Shown here piece by piece: positions 10,207 to 20,340 of a DNA stretch of 64,000 nucleotides (the stretch's first letter is position 1; each line of letters begins with the position of its first letter). The stretch spans positions 208,312 to 272,311 of the forward strand of contig JAHBUQ010000004.1 of NCBI GenBank assembly GCA_019637995.1, read 5' to 3'. The position numbers were made by a program, and so were the translations under genes. The notes beneath the pieces are model-generated. The model was not told the origin of the DNA. It searched no databases and saw nothing but the letters and a program-made list of their open reading frames with translations. The DNA is from Ignavibacteriota bacterium (lineage in GTDB: Bacteria > Bacteroidota > Ignavibacteria > Kapaibacteriales > UBA2268).

Positions 10207-10615
10207 TTTCGTTGAATTATTTGCCGGAATAGCACTTTTAATTGGTTCACTTTTTATTTTAATATCAGCTATCGGATTAATAAAAATGCCTGATATTTTT
10301 TTAAGAATGTCTGCAACAACAAAAGCAGTAACTTTTGGAGTAAGTTTTGTATTGATTGGAGCATCAATTTTCTTTGGCGACATCGGTACAATAACCCGTT
10401 CGGTAGTTATAATTTTATTTTTATTTCTCACTGCGCCGGTTGCTGCCCACATGATTGGCAGGGCAGCTTATTTCGATGGAGTGTATATTTGGCAAAAGAC
10501 AATTGTCAATGAAATGGAAAATAAATATTTTTCATCAAATCATAAGCGAAAAGTAAGGCGATTTAACGAAAACGATGAATTAATCGGACCGGAAAACGAT
10601 ACAGAGAATGATTAA
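10199..10615 (+). CDS. mrpG: Mrp antiporter subunit G
   Basis: A 138-residue protein with three membrane helices. GLIKMPDIFLRMSATTKAVTFG is the MnhG/MrpG signature (G..R.PD...R.HA..K). I chose the start at 10199 because AAAGGAG precedes it. A longer open frame from 10163 would overlap mrpF too deeply. It closes the operon, and the downstream gene is on the opposite strand with only five bases between stops. Confidence 0.9.
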   Translation: MVNFVELFAGIALLIGSLFILISAIGLIKMPDIFLRMSATTKAVTFGVSFVLIGASIFFGDIGTITRSVVIILFLFLTAPVAAHMIGRAAYFDGVYIWQKTIVNEMENKYFSSNHKRKVRRFNENDELIGPENDTEND

Positions 10616-10620
10616 GCATA

Positions 10621-11646
10621 CTATTGCTTTTTAATTCGCAAATAACGGTTACGGGCTAGTAATTGCATATCTGAATCAACATCGTGCTCATCAAGTATTT
10701 CGATTCCAAGCAAAGTTTCGATTATGTCTTCCATAGTAACTAATCCTGCTGTTCCACCAAATTCATCAACAACCAGTGATATCTGCTCCTTGTTGTCGAG
10801 CAGTTTCTCAAATAGAACAGATATATTCATGTCTTCAGATATTGTAATCATTTTTCGCTTTAAATTTGAAAGTAGTTCCAATCTGTTGTTATCTTTCAGA
10901 TTACTCAAAATATCATTTTTATGCACATACCCTGTTATTATATCAATTGACTTGTCAAATACCGGAATTCTTGTAAAGGAGTTGACATTATTATAGCTTA
11001 GAAACTCATCTATACTTATATTTTCAGGAGCGGCAAAAATAACACTTCTTGGTGTCATAACTGCTTCAGCTGTAATATAATGAAGGTTGAGAATATTATG
11101 AATAGTATTTTTCTCACGTTCAGTAATGACATTTGAAGTAGATGCAAGGCTTGTCATTGCAGAAATTTCATCACGTGTAATCAGTTCAACTTTTTTATCT
11201 TTTACAAAAAGAGAGGTTAATAATTTAGATAAATATACAAACGGATATGCAATATAGATAAAACCCTGAATCATATATGTCGCAAACGGAAGTAAATTTT
11301 TCCAATAATAAGCACCCAATGATTTGGGGATAATTTCTGTAACAATTAAAATCAGTATAGTCATAATTGCAGAAACAATTGCAAGTGCAGGATCACCCCA
11401 TATCTTTACTGCTTCAGCACCGACTCCGGCAGCACCAACAGTATGAGCAATTGTATTGAGCGTGAGTATAGCTGCAAGGGGTTTCTCTATATTTAGCTTA
11501 AGCTCTCTGATGATTTTTCCGTAGCCGCTTTTTCTGTTTACCGATTCGAGAAAAGTCGGAGGTACGGTTAGAAGTATTGCTTCGAATAATGAGCAAAGAA
11601 ACGAAACAATAAGTGCCATAAACAGATAAAAAAACAGCATTTCCAT
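10621..11646 (-). CDS. CNNM/CorC-type membrane protein (DUF21 + CBS pair)
   Basis: A 341-residue protein. The first about 150 residues are a DUF21 domain with four hydrophobic segments (LNTIAHTVGAAGVGAEAVK, EIIPKSLGAYYW). They are followed by two CBS domains (AVMTPRSVIFAAPENISIDE; RIPVFDKSIDIITGYVHKND; LVVDEFGGTAGLVTMEDIIE). Such proteins are linked to Mg2+/Co2+ efflux or divalent-ion homeostasis. The C-terminal CorC_HlyC domain found in longer relatives is missing or minimal. It converges with the mrp operon. Confidence 0.87.
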   Translation of the reverse strand: MEMLFFYLFMALIVSFLCSLFEAILLTVPPTFLESVNRKSGYGKIIRELKLNIEKPLAAILTLNTIAHTVGAAGVGAEAVKIWGDPALAIVSAIMTILILIVTEIIPKSLGAYYWKNLLPFATYMIQGFIYIAYPFVYLSKLLTSLFVKDKKVELITRDEISAMTSLASTSNVITEREKNTIHNILNLHYITAEAVMTPRSVIFAAPENISIDEFLSYNNVNSFTRIPVFDKSIDIITGYVHKNDILSNLKDNNRLELLSNLKRKMITISEDMNISVLFEKLLDNKEQISLVVDEFGGTAGLVTMEDIIETLLGIEILDEHDVDSDMQLLARNRYLRIKKQ

Positions 11647-11725
11647 TATGGAGCCACATCAAGTATAATAAAATAATATTGTATTCCTATATTTACGTAG
11701 GGTTCAGATTCATTCATATTTTTTT

Positions 11726-12283
11726 TCAGCGTCTTAAACGATTATAATTAGGGTTGTCGGAAATAACGATGTCCAGTTTTTGCGGGTTACTGTATTCTGT
11801 TACTTTGATTGTAAAATCATCAAAAAAGTATGAACCGGAGAATTCAACATTTTTGCCTGTGTTCCTTGCAGGCTCATATTTGCCTTGCATCTCAATAAAT
11901 TTATCAAGAAAAAAATCACCCTTTTCGAGCGAGGCACTTATTGTCATGGAATTAATTGTTTCATTTTTACTGTTGTAAGAAAATTTGTAGTAACCATCAA
12001 CCAAATCTTCAACATCTTCCACCACAATTGATTTAATAAGGTCTTTTCCTCTTGAATTAGAAGGGTTATTGAATTTCATTTTTTTGGAACCAAGAGAGGT
12101 CCACAAGTCTTCAGCACGGTAAAGCTGGTCACCGGGTAGTACGCTGAAATGTTCACGTAGAAAATCTTCTATGAGAACAGCTTTTTTGGGCATTACACCG
12201 CTTCTCGGTGCGCCTCTTTGTGATAATAATGATACAGTTTGTAATAAGAAAGCTGATATTATCAGGATAATTATTTTTTTCAT
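11726..12283 (-). CDS. Secreted hypothetical protein
   Basis: A 185-residue protein with a clear N-terminal signal peptide (KK, then IIILIISAFLLQTVSLLSQ) and a soluble rest of mixed alpha/beta composition. I recognise no family. It lies divergently next to the BatA-like gene, 91 bases apart, and both may use the AT-rich gap as a promoter region. Confidence 0.7.
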   Translation of the reverse strand: MKKIIILIISAFLLQTVSLLSQRGAPRSGVMPKKAVLIEDFLREHFSVLPGDQLYRAEDLWTSLGSKKMKFNNPSNSRGKDLIKSIVVEDVEDLVDGYYKFSYNSKNETINSMTISASLEKGDFFLDKFIEMQGKYEPARNTGKNVEFSGSYFFDDFTIKVTEYSNPQKLDIVISDNPNYNRLRR

Positions 12284-12374
12284 AATTCATCAATTAATGA
12301 TTTACAAATATATTTATCATTAATAAACGGTTTATCCGTCATAATTATTTTTAAATTCGGAAATATTTTCAATA

Positions 12375-14468
12375 ATGAATTTTTTAAATCCATTAGTATT
12401 AATTGGCCTATTTGCAGCAGCAATACCTGTATTGTTGCATTTATTAAATTTACGCAAATTAAAAACTGTAGAATTTTCATCGCTAAAATTTTTAAAAGAG
12501 TTGCAAAAAACACAAATCAGAAAGCTGAAACTTAAACAAATTTTGCTTTTGATACTCAGAACCTTACTGATAATTTTCGCCGTTTTGGCATTTGCACGTC
12601 CTACTATCCCCGGTTCGATTCCTTATTTTGAGTCCTACGCCAAAACTTCTGCAGTTATAATTATTGACAATTCATTCAGTATGGATATTTCCGATGAATT
12701 CGGTAGCAGATTCAATCAAGCTAAAACAGCTGCCGCAAATATTATTAAGAATTTTAGCGACGGTGATGAAGTTGCAGTTCTGTCAATGAGCGGAGAAAAA
12801 TATGCTGCTCCAAGTTATTCACGTAATTTCGACTATATTTTACAGCAGATTAATTCAATTAAAATATCCAATATACCGGCGAATCTGAATCAATCTCTGC
12901 GATTTGCATCCGCTCTTGCTTCAGATGCTTCTAATTTAAACAAAGAAATATATATTATTTCGGATGCGCAGAGTAATATTTTTGATATAATCAATAATGA
13001 TACTGTAAGACTCCAATCAGTGTTTACATCTGCAGTCATTGTACCTGTGGGACTCAATTCCAAAGCTGATTTGCAAAATTTGTCAATTGATTCGGTCAGT
13101 CTGATTTCTTCAATATTTGAGCAGGATAAGCAGGTAGAAACTGAAGTATTTATTCGAAATGGTTCGAAGAATACGATTAAAGATGTTGTTGTAAGTTTGG
13201 AATTTGACAACAAACCCGTAGCTCAGAGAAGTGCAGATATAGCTTCTGGTGAAACTATATCATTTTTGATTGCAGCAGCTCCATCTAAAAGCGGACCAAT
13301 AAAAGCAACTGCCAGACTCGAAAATGATATTCAGAATCTGGATAACTACCGATATTTCGGATTTAATATACCCCCTAAACCCAGACTTTTGATTTGCGGA
13401 AATAATACCTTTGGTTCTTTTTTAGGAATTGCACTGTCAACATTTTATAAAGATGAGAATATTAATAATCTCATCTTTACGAATTCAAATCAGCTGTCAT
13501 CTGAAGATTTCATAAATTATGACGCAATAATAATTGCTGACGGGAATATTTCAAAAGCAAATTTATCCCGAATAAAACAATATATTTTTGCAGGTGGCTC
13601 GGTACTGATGTTTGCCAATGAAGATACAGATTTCAAAGATTTATCTTATTTCCTGAAAGAAGTTGGTATTGGTGCAATCAAAAAACGAAACTTTTCTGCT
13701 AATGAACCTGCAGAGTTTCAGAACGTTGACAAATCACATCCGGTTTTTGACGGTGTTTTTGATGATAAACCGGGTATAAGTCAAATCGAATCACCTCGTA
13801 TTTATAAATCAATGCCTGCTGAATCAGGTTTGGCATTAATCAGTATGCCCGGTGGTGCTTTCCTCAGTGAAGCCCGTAAAAATGATGGCAAAATTTTATA
13901 TATTGCAGTATCACAGGAAAATGACTGGAGCACACTGCCCCTTACTGGCATATATCCGACTCTCATTTATCGTTCAGTTTTGTATCTGACATCCTCTGAA
14001 GATAAAAGTGTTGATATAAAATCAGGCGAGTCACTAATATTCAGGATTCCTAACAGATTCCAAAATTCATCAGATTTCAAAATTGTTGACCCGAATGGAA
14101 ATGAGTTTTTCCATAGTGCTGTAAGTCTGCCACAAGGAAAAGTTATTTCTTTTGAGAATTTGATAATTCCCGGAGTTTATTTTGTTTTGGACGAAAGCGA
14201 TAAATATGTAGCTCAAATTGCTGTAAATATTGACGAAACTGAATCGCTTCTGCTACCATTAAACAAGGAAAATATCAAATCAGAATTATCAGAAAGACTA
14301 CCAGAAACAAATATTGAGATAGAAGATAATATTCAGCAGCTTGCTGCCGGAATTTCAAGAATTAGAACCGGAACTGAACTTTGGCAGATTTTTATTCTAC
14401 TTGCACTTATTGCTGCTATATCAGAGATGATTGTCCAAAGAGTCTCTAAAAATGAGGTTTCAGCTTAG
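12375..14468 (+). CDS. BatA-domain/vWA-like membrane protein
   Basis: A 697-residue protein. Its N-terminus (FLNPLVLIGLFAAAIPVLLHLLNLRK, then LKLKQILLLILRTLLIIFAVLAFARP) is the BatA/aerotolerance N-terminal domain with two membrane helices. It is followed by a vWA-like domain whose MIDAS start, IIIDNSFSMD, shows the DxSxS pattern with Asn in the middle. The rest is a DUF4159-like/glutamine-amidotransferase-like beta region and a C-terminal membrane helix near residue 680. These proteins are widespread in Bacteroidota beside MoxR ATPases. No MoxR gene is adjacent here. The function is not established. Confidence 0.82.
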   Translation: MNFLNPLVLIGLFAAAIPVLLHLLNLRKLKTVEFSSLKFLKELQKTQIRKLKLKQILLLILRTLLIIFAVLAFARPTIPGSIPYFESYAKTSAVIIIDNSFSMDISDEFGSRFNQAKTAAANIIKNFSDGDEVAVLSMSGEKYAAPSYSRNFDYILQQINSIKISNIPANLNQSLRFASALASDASNLNKEIYIISDAQSNIFDIINNDTVRLQSVFTSAVIVPVGLNSKADLQNLSIDSVSLISSIFEQDKQVETEVFIRNGSKNTIKDVVVSLEFDNKPVAQRSADIASGETISFLIAAAPSKSGPIKATARLENDIQNLDNYRYFGFNIPPKPRLLICGNNTFGSFLGIALSTFYKDENINNLIFTNSNQLSSEDFINYDAIIIADGNISKANLSRIKQYIFAGGSVLMFANEDTDFKDLSYFLKEVGIGAIKKRNFSANEPAEFQNVDKSHPVFDGVFDDKPGISQIESPRIYKSMPAESGLALISMPGGAFLSEARKNDGKILYIAVSQENDWSTLPLTGIYPTLIYRSVLYLTSSEDKSVDIKSGESLIFRIPNRFQNSSDFKIVDPNGNEFFHSAVSLPQGKVISFENLIIPGVYFVLDESDKYVAQIAVNIDETESLLLPLNKENIKSELSERLPETNIEIEDNIQQLAAGISRIRTGTELWQIFILLALIAAISEMIVQRVSKNEVSA

Positions 14469-14493
14469 TAAATATTCCGGTAAAGATGATATG

Positions 14494-15192
14494 TCAATCG
14501 TCATCATCTGAATTTTCTCCGAAAATAATTTTTTCATAATTATGGCGAATCATCTGGGATTCAACCATAAAGAAAACATCTTCAGCTATCGAAGCGGCAT
14601 AATCACCTATTTGCTCGCAGAAGTTTGAAATTTGGAACATTGCGAAAGCTTCATCAACAAACTCAGGATTATCTTTAAGAATTGATTTTATGAGTTCAAT
14701 ATTTTTCATATTAAGCTCGTTAAGTAATAGTTCATCCTTTAAAACTATCTGTGCAAGGCTTGAGTTATTATCCGATATAGATTTAAAAGCATCTTCAGTC
14801 ATTTTTAAAGTAAGTCGGAATATGTCGTTAAATGCAAGTTTACTAAAGAATATTGGCTTTGTGTAATGAATATTTCGAAATGTTTTAGCAATATCTACAA
14901 CCAAATCACCAATAAATTCGACGCGATTATTAATCAGAAATGTTGATAAAATGAATCTCAGGTCACTTGCCACAGGCTGATTTAATGCAAATATTTTCTG
15001 ACAGGTTTTATCAATTTTGATATCGTAATCATTAATTATTTCATCATTTAGTATTACTTTATCAGATATTTCCTTATTATTATTTTCAATAGCGAAAAAT
15101 ATTGATTTAACCTGCTCTTCAGCAAGTTTAGCCATTTCCAGAATTCTTTTTCTAAGTTTGTTAATTCTTTTTTCGTAATTTTTATCAAGCAT
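14494..15192 (-). CDS. phoU: Phosphate uptake regulator PhoU
   Basis: A 232-residue all-helical protein with two PhoU repeats. The first has KRILEMAKLAEEQVKSIFFAIEN...NDEIINDYDIKIDKTCQKIFAL and LRFILSTFLINNRVEFIGDLVVDIAK. The second ends with FCEQIGDYAASIAEDVFFMVES. PhoU dampens phosphate uptake and signals phosphate sufficiency to the two-component system. The ATG start at 15192 has GGAG eight bases upstream; a TTG five codons earlier is less likely. It follows pstB on the same strand. Confidence 0.9.
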   Translation of the reverse strand: MLDKNYEKRINKLRKRILEMAKLAEEQVKSIFFAIENNNKEISDKVILNDEIINDYDIKIDKTCQKIFALNQPVASDLRFILSTFLINNRVEFIGDLVVDIAKTFRNIHYTKPIFFSKLAFNDIFRLTLKMTEDAFKSISDNNSSLAQIVLKDELLLNELNMKNIELIKSILKDNPEFVDEAFAMFQISNFCEQIGDYAASIAEDVFFMVESQMIRHNYEKIIFGENSDDDD

Positions 15193-15221
15193 AGGTATTT
15201 GCTCCAAAAAATAAATGTTAT

Positions 15222-16013
15222 TTAACCAAATCTTCCGGTAACATAATCTTCAGTTTGTTTGTTTGTTGGGTTTGTGAACATTTTGGTGGTTCTATCATAT
15301 TCAATAAGTTCACCTTCATAGAAAAAAGCAGTAAAATCGCTTACTCTTGCAGCTTGCTGAAGATTATGAGTTACTATAATAATTGTGTAATCTTTTTTTA
15401 AACTATGAATTAATTCTTCGATTTTTGCTGTAGAGACCGGGTCTAATGCACTTGCAGGCTCATCAAGGAGTAACACTTCAGGTTTGACAGCGAGGGCTCT
15501 TGCAATACAAAGCCTTTGTTGCTGGCCACCGGATAAACTTAGCGCCGGACTTTTGAGTTTATCTTTTACTTCATCCCATAATGAAGCCATCTTCAGAGCT
15601 TTCTCTACCTCAAATTCAAGTCTGCCTTTGTCATTTACAAGATTATTGATAATCAGTCCAAAAGCAACATTATCATAAACTGTTTTTGGAAATGGATTTG
15701 ATTTCTGGAAAATCATCCCGACTTTTTTTCTGAGAATTACGGGGTCTATATATTTATCATATATTGAAACTCCATCAAGATAAAGCCCACCCTCAATCTT
15801 TATATTTGAAAGATGGTCATTCAAACGGTTAATGGCACGCAAAAAAGTAGTCTTTCCGCAACCGGAAGGACCGATAAGTGCTGTAACAGAATTCTCGGTA
15901 ATAACTATATTTACATTTTTTAGCGCCTGAGTATCTCCATAATAAAAGCAAAAATCATCTGCCTTTATCTTCTCGCCCTGTGATTTTTTATCTTTGCGTT
16001 TCAAATATTTCAA
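15222..16013 (-). CDS. pstB: Phosphate ABC transporter ATPase PstB
   Basis: A 263-residue ABC ATPase. GPSGCGKTT is the Walker A motif, [15 protein letters not shown] the signature motif and [12 protein letters not shown] the Walker B motif. [14 protein letters not shown] and [21 protein letters not shown] are typical of PstB. It powers high-affinity phosphate import with PstSCA, none of which is adjacent in this window. It forms a pstB-phoU unit. Confidence 0.93.
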   Translation of the reverse strand: MKYLKRKDKKSQGEKIKADDFCFYYGDTQALKNVNIVITENSVTALIGPSGCGKTTFLRAINRLNDHLSNIKIEGGLYLDGVSIYDKYIDPVILRKKVGMIFQKSNPFPKTVYDNVAFGLIINNLVNDKGRLEFEVEKALKMASLWDEVKDKLKSPALSLSGGQQQRLCIARALAVKPEVLLLDEPASALDPVSTAKIEELIHSLKKDYTIIIVTHNLQQAARVSDFTAFFYEGELIEYDRTTKMFTNPTNKQTEDYVTGRFG

Positions 16014-16132
16014 TTATGACATTTATAAAATTCTAAAATAGTAAAAAACAATTAACTTATTCATATTTATTTGAAAATATTTGAAAATAATTAAAAATTT
16101 AAATAAAATTATGGTATACTATAAAATTATAT

Positions 16133-16163
16133 TTGTATATAATATTATATTATACTACTTTTG
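16133..16163 (+). promoter_or_regulatory. Bacteroidota-type promoter for TonB receptor gene
   Basis: TTG at 16133-16135 and TACTTTTG at 16156-16163 are separated by 20 bases, matching the Bacteroidota TTG/TAnnTTTG promoter. The start codon follows about 40 bases downstream, after an AT-rich leader. Confidence 0.5.
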
Positions 16164-16203
16164 TAATGTAAACCTTATTAAAATATAAAAAAGGATTTAA
16201 TTT

Positions 16204-18552
16204 ATGCGTTTGTTCCTGCTGATTTTAATGCTAATTATGATTTTGCTTTTACAATTTTTTACGGCAAAATCTGAAACAGAAACAATTCCTTCGCAAAATG
16301 TTAAAGGAAATGTACTCAATCAAAAAAATCTTCAGCCGGTAACCGGTGCTACTATTGCAATACTTGATACTAAACTAGGCACTTACTCTAAAAAAGATGG
16401 TGCTTTTTTAATTAAAGATGTTCCTGTTGGCAGGCATACTTTAAGAATCAGCGCTGTGGGATTTGAGCCGAGAATCATGAATATCGTTGTAACAAGCGGA
16501 CGTGAAACAGTAATAAATGCAAATATTATTGAATCATTTGTTCTTATGGAAGAAATCATCGTAACAGCAAATAAGAGCAGCTTTGTTCCAATTAATGAAT
16601 CTGTAATGATTTCGGCAACCGAATTCACAGTAGATGACGCTCAAAGATTTGCGGGAAGCAGGATGGACCCCGCACGTATGGCACAAAACTATGCAGGTGT
16701 GCTTGGTGCAAACGATAGCCGCAATGACATTATAATTCGTGGTGGCGCCCCCACTGAGTTGCTTTGGCGGGTGGACGGTCTCGACATACCAAATCCCAAT
16801 CACTTTGCCACACAGGGTGCAACAGGTGGTCCCGTAAGTGCAATTAATACAATGATACTCGACAATAGTGATTTTTTAACCGGAGCTTTTCCGGTTGAGT
16901 ATCAGGACAGAATGTCAGGAGTATTTGATTTGAGAACCAGAAGCGGAAATCGTGATAATTACGAATACTATGGTCAGTTCGGATTCAATGGTATTGAATT
17001 GGGCGCTGAAGGTCCTCTGCCGGGCAGGAAAGGTTCATTTTTGGCAAGTTACAGATATTCATTTCTTGGGCTTCTTGAAGTGATGGGTGTTGATTTTGGT
17101 TTCGCCGGAATTCCAAAATATCAGGATGCAAGTTTTAAAACAGACTTATCTGCGTCTCAAAATCATAAGATTTCCCTAACCGGATTATGGGGAACAAGCG
17201 ATATAAATATTAAAGAGTCCGAAACTGATGACCCCGCAACAGGTGAGAATGACATTAAAAATGGCACTGACTTCCTTGCTCTGGCTTTAAACTGGAATTA
17301 CCTGATTTCTGAAAAAGTATATATAAATACCCTCTTGGGATTTAATTATGCAAATTACCGTACGGCACTGGATTCAATAACAGTTTCACAGGAGGGGGTA
17401 GTATCATCTCTTGACCCATGGTTTACATCCCGAAATTCTGAAGGATTTTACAATTTGAAGTCCACATTAAATTATTCGCCTGATAAAAGAAATATTTTCA
17501 AATTTGGTTTGGAGGGCAGGTTCAGATTTTACGATTTTTCAGAGGAAAGACTGACACCAAGCTCAGACGGTAGTTTTTATAATCTTTTATCAGATGGAAA
17601 TACAACTCAATACATGATGTTTGCTAACTGGAACCACAGATTTACATCAGAGTTTCAGATTAATGCCGGCATACTTACACAATATTTATCACTAAGTGGC
17701 AAAACTACTTTCGAACCGAGATTATCAGCCGCTTATAAAATATCAGAAATAAGCACTCTCAATGCGGGTTTTGGAGTTCATCGCCAGTCACTTCCACTCA
17801 TTACAGCAATGAGTACAGAAAGTGGTGATAATCTTAACTTTATGCAGTCGCTACATTATATAGCCGGATATTCAGTTCTCCTTGCTGATGATGCCTTTAT
17901 CAAAGTGGAAGGATATTTTAAAGATATTTCCAATGCACCTGTAAATGCCAATGAAGCTACATCATTCTCATTTTTAAATGCGGGAGCAAATTTCGGCAGT
18001 GTCTTTACAAGCAATGCTCTTGAAAGTGCGGGACTTGGAAAAACTTATGGTGCTGAGCTTTCATTAATCAAAAATTTCACTGATGGTTATTACATTACTG
18101 CAACTGCATCTTATGTAAGGCAGGAATATCGTGGTTCAGACAGAGTCTGGAGGTCGGGCGCCTTTGACAATCAGTATATTTTCAATATTCTTGGTGGTTA
18201 CGAATGGGTTATTTCTCCGACTTTCACTCTTGAATTTGCAGTTAGATATACTCATGCGGGTGGGGCGCCATATACTCCGATAGATGTTGAGAGGTCTTTG
18301 CGGGATAATACTACCAGATATATTGACAGTGAGGCATTTTCACTCCGAAATCCTGATTATTCACGCTTCGACCTTAGAATTGATTTTCGTCACAATTTAA
18401 ACAATATGTCAATTATCAGTTATTTTTCAGTTGAAAACTTATTTGTAAAGCAAAACGTTCTAATGAGCGTCTGGGACGGCAGCAATCAGGAAGTTAAACA
18501 AGTTTATCAGTTAGGTTTCTTTCCAATTGGCGGAGTAAGAATTGAATTTTAA
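16204..18552 (+). CDS. TonB-dependent outer-membrane receptor with N-terminal regulatory domain
   Basis: A 782-residue protein. A signal peptide (residues 1-22) is followed by a carboxypeptidase-regulatory-like beta domain, about residues 35-118 (VKGNVLNQKNLQPVTGATIA, then GAFLIKDVPVGRHTLRISAVGF). The plug domain follows at about 130-240 (NDIIIRGGAPTELLWRVDGLDIPNP), and then an outer-membrane beta-barrel ending in the aromatic residue Phe. Such receptors import large or scarce substrates using TonB energy. The ligand cannot be told from sequence. A TetR-type gene follows after 12 bases and may regulate it. Confidence 0.88.
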   Translation: MRLFLLILMLIMILLLQFFTAKSETETIPSQNVKGNVLNQKNLQPVTGATIAILDTKLGTYSKKDGAFLIKDVPVGRHTLRISAVGFEPRIMNIVVTSGRETVINANIIESFVLMEEIIVTANKSSFVPINESVMISATEFTVDDAQRFAGSRMDPARMAQNYAGVLGANDSRNDIIIRGGAPTELLWRVDGLDIPNPNHFATQGATGGPVSAINTMILDNSDFLTGAFPVEYQDRMSGVFDLRTRSGNRDNYEYYGQFGFNGIELGAEGPLPGRKGSFLASYRYSFLGLLEVMGVDFGFAGIPKYQDASFKTDLSASQNHKISLTGLWGTSDINIKESETDDPATGENDIKNGTDFLALALNWNYLISEKVYINTLLGFNYANYRTALDSITVSQEGVVSSLDPWFTSRNSEGFYNLKSTLNYSPDKRNIFKFGLEGRFRFYDFSEERLTPSSDGSFYNLLSDGNTTQYMMFANWNHRFTSEFQINAGILTQYLSLSGKTTFEPRLSAAYKISEISTLNAGFGVHRQSLPLITAMSTESGDNLNFMQSLHYIAGYSVLLADDAFIKVEGYFKDISNAPVNANEATSFSFLNAGANFGSVFTSNALESAGLGKTYGAELSLIKNFTDGYYITATASYVRQEYRGSDRVWRSGAFDNQYIFNILGGYEWVISPTFTLEFAVRYTHAGGAPYTPIDVERSLRDNTTRYIDSEAFSLRNPDYSRFDLRIDFRHNLNNMSIISYFSVENLFVKQNVLMSVWDGSNQEVKQVYQLGFFPIGGVRIEF

Positions 18553-18564
18553 AGGAATTAATTA

Positions 18565-19236
18565 ATGAGTAAAATATTAGAAAATACACCGCTTCGTGAA
18601 AGAAAAGCAGCGCAAACAAAAATTGATGTGCTGAAAAGTATGTTAAGAAAAACTGATGTGAAAAAACTGGATGAAATTTCAGTAAAAGAATTATGCGATG
18701 ATATCCTAATTTCTGAAGGCACATTTTTCAATTATTTCAAGAAAAAATCTGATTTACTAATATATTTCATAAAATTATGGACAATTCAGGCAGTTTACCT
18801 GGCTGATAAAAAATATGGTAAATCAAGCGGTCTGAAACGAATTGAATCAATATTCCTCTCTACTGCCGATAATCAGACAATCGGAAACAACAGAATTATG
18901 TATGAAATCATTGCATTTACAGCATTGGAAGAGTCTGAATATGAATTAGATTTTTCTACAATTTCTACAGTTGAGAAAGTACTCGCTTTTCCCGATAGTG
19001 AAGGCATTGAAGATGTTAATATTGAAAGTTTCAATGATATTTTCATTGATAATATTAAGCTGGCGGTAGAATTAGGCGAATTGCCTCCTAATATTGATTT
19101 TATGAGAGTTTTAATTTTCTTGGGCTCTCTTTTTTACGGAGTGCCCATAATTTTGAAAAATAAAAATGAGCAGATTATGGATTACTACACTTTTTCTTTA
19201 AATTCATTATGGGAGATTCTAAGAAAATCCGCTTAA
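18565..19236 (+). CDS. TetR-family transcriptional regulator
   Basis: A 223-residue protein with an N-terminal TetR-type helix-turn-helix: RKAAQTKIDVLKSMLRK, then ISVKELCDDILISEGTFFNYF, with FFNYFKKKSDLL as the recognition segment. The C-terminal ligand domain is helical and not assignable. It is closely linked to the upstream TonB receptor gene, so local control is the simplest idea. Confidence 0.85.
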   Translation: MSKILENTPLRERKAAQTKIDVLKSMLRKTDVKKLDEISVKELCDDILISEGTFFNYFKKKSDLLIYFIKLWTIQAVYLADKKYGKSSGLKRIESIFLSTADNQTIGNNRIMYEIIAFTALEESEYELDFSTISTVEKVLAFPDSEGIEDVNIESFNDIFIDNIKLAVELGELPPNIDFMRVLIFLGSLFYGVPIILKNKNEQIMDYYTFSLNSLWEILRKSA

Positions 19237-19239
19237 TAC

Positions 19240-20340
19240 CTAAGCTCTTTTGTGATATGGATAGATTTTCTTTTGAAGTGCATAGATATAAGCCAATACC
19301 TGAGCTACAGACTTAAAAAGATTTTCCGGTATTTCCTGGTCAATTTTCACACTGCTGTATAGTGCTCGGGCAAGTGGCGGTTCTTCGACTATCGGAACAT
19401 TATTCAGCTGAGCAATTTCTCTGATTTTCAATGCAAGGAAGTCAACACCTTTGGCTACAACAACAGGGGCATTCATTTGTCCCTGCTTATAAGCCAAAGC
19501 AACGGCGTAATGTGTCGGATTGGTTATTACAACATCAGCGGTTTTGACGTTACTTAACATGATTTTTCTAATTCGGGAAAGCATCAATCCTCGAATTTTT
19601 GCTTTTACCTTAGGGTCACCTTCAGATTGCTTACCTTCTTCTTTAACTTCGGTTTTAGTCATTTTCATGTCTTCTGCAAACTTCCATTTTTGATAAAAGA
19701 AGTCTGCAGCGGCAATGAAAATATAAACAGCTCCCATTTTAAGCAGAACTTCGAGTGCTAAGGCTCCCATTGAAGTGCCTACATCTGAAAAGGGTCGTTC
19801 TAAAAGTCCGACTAAAAGAGGTCCTTTACTTGCAAGGGAAGACCAAACAACAAGCCCAAGAACAATGACTTTGGCAAAGTTTTTGACTAACTCTACCATT
19901 GTGTGTTTTGAAAAGAAAATTCTTTTTAATCCCGGAAAAGGGTTAAATATTTTCTTGAAATTCAACCCTTCGGTAAATTTCTTTTTAGCAACATGAAACC
20001 CTACCTGAGATATTTCAGCTGATAATGCTAAGAATACAACCAAACCCATTATTGGAATCATTACACTTGCCATAAAAAACATGACATTATTAAATACACT
20101 CGGAATTGTATTGATATTAAGATTGACATTAGCTAAATTTCCAAAAATCTCTCTTGAAAATGCCTGATAACTTGATACAAATGGACCTACACTAAGAAAG
20201 ACTCCCGTACCTCCTATAAGCAAAATTGTTGCTGTTGTAATATCCATACTTTTGGATACCTGTCCCTTATCTTTACCTTCTGTTAGCCGCTTGGTGGTGG
20301 CTTTCTCCGTCTTCTCCTGTCCATCTTGATTCTCAGCCAT
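19240..20340 (-). CDS. flhB: Flagellar type III export protein FlhB
   Basis: A 366-residue protein with four N-terminal membrane helices and a cytoplasmic C-terminal domain. VVITNPTHYAVALAY contains the NPTH autocleavage site that switches export specificity from rod/hook to filament substrates. The Lys/Glu-rich N-terminus (KTEKATTKRLTEGKDKGQV) is typical. It is the last gene of fliP-fliQ-fliR-flhB. Confidence 0.93.
   Translation of the reverse strand: MAENQDGQEKTEKATTKRLTEGKDKGQVSKSMDITTATILLIGGTGVFLSVGPFVSSYQAFSREIFGNLANVNLNINTIPSVFNNVMFFMASVMIPIMGLVVFLALSAEISQVGFHVAKKKFTEGLNFKKIFNPFPGLKRIFFSKHTMVELVKNFAKVIVLGLVVWSSLASKGPLLVGLLERPFSDVGTSMGALALEVLLKMGAVYIFIAAADFFYQKWKFAEDMKMTKTEVKEEGKQSEGDPKVKAKIRGLMLSRIRKIMLSNVKTADVVITNPTHYAVALAYKQGQMNAPVVVAKGVDFLALKIREIAQLNNVPIVEEPPLARALYSSVKIDQEIPENLFKSVAQVLAYIYALQKKIYPYHKRA

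Noticed and set aside
12280..12513. 77-residue open frame on the minus strand
   Set aside because: It overlaps the BatA-like gene start and the divergent promoter region and has no support beyond openness.
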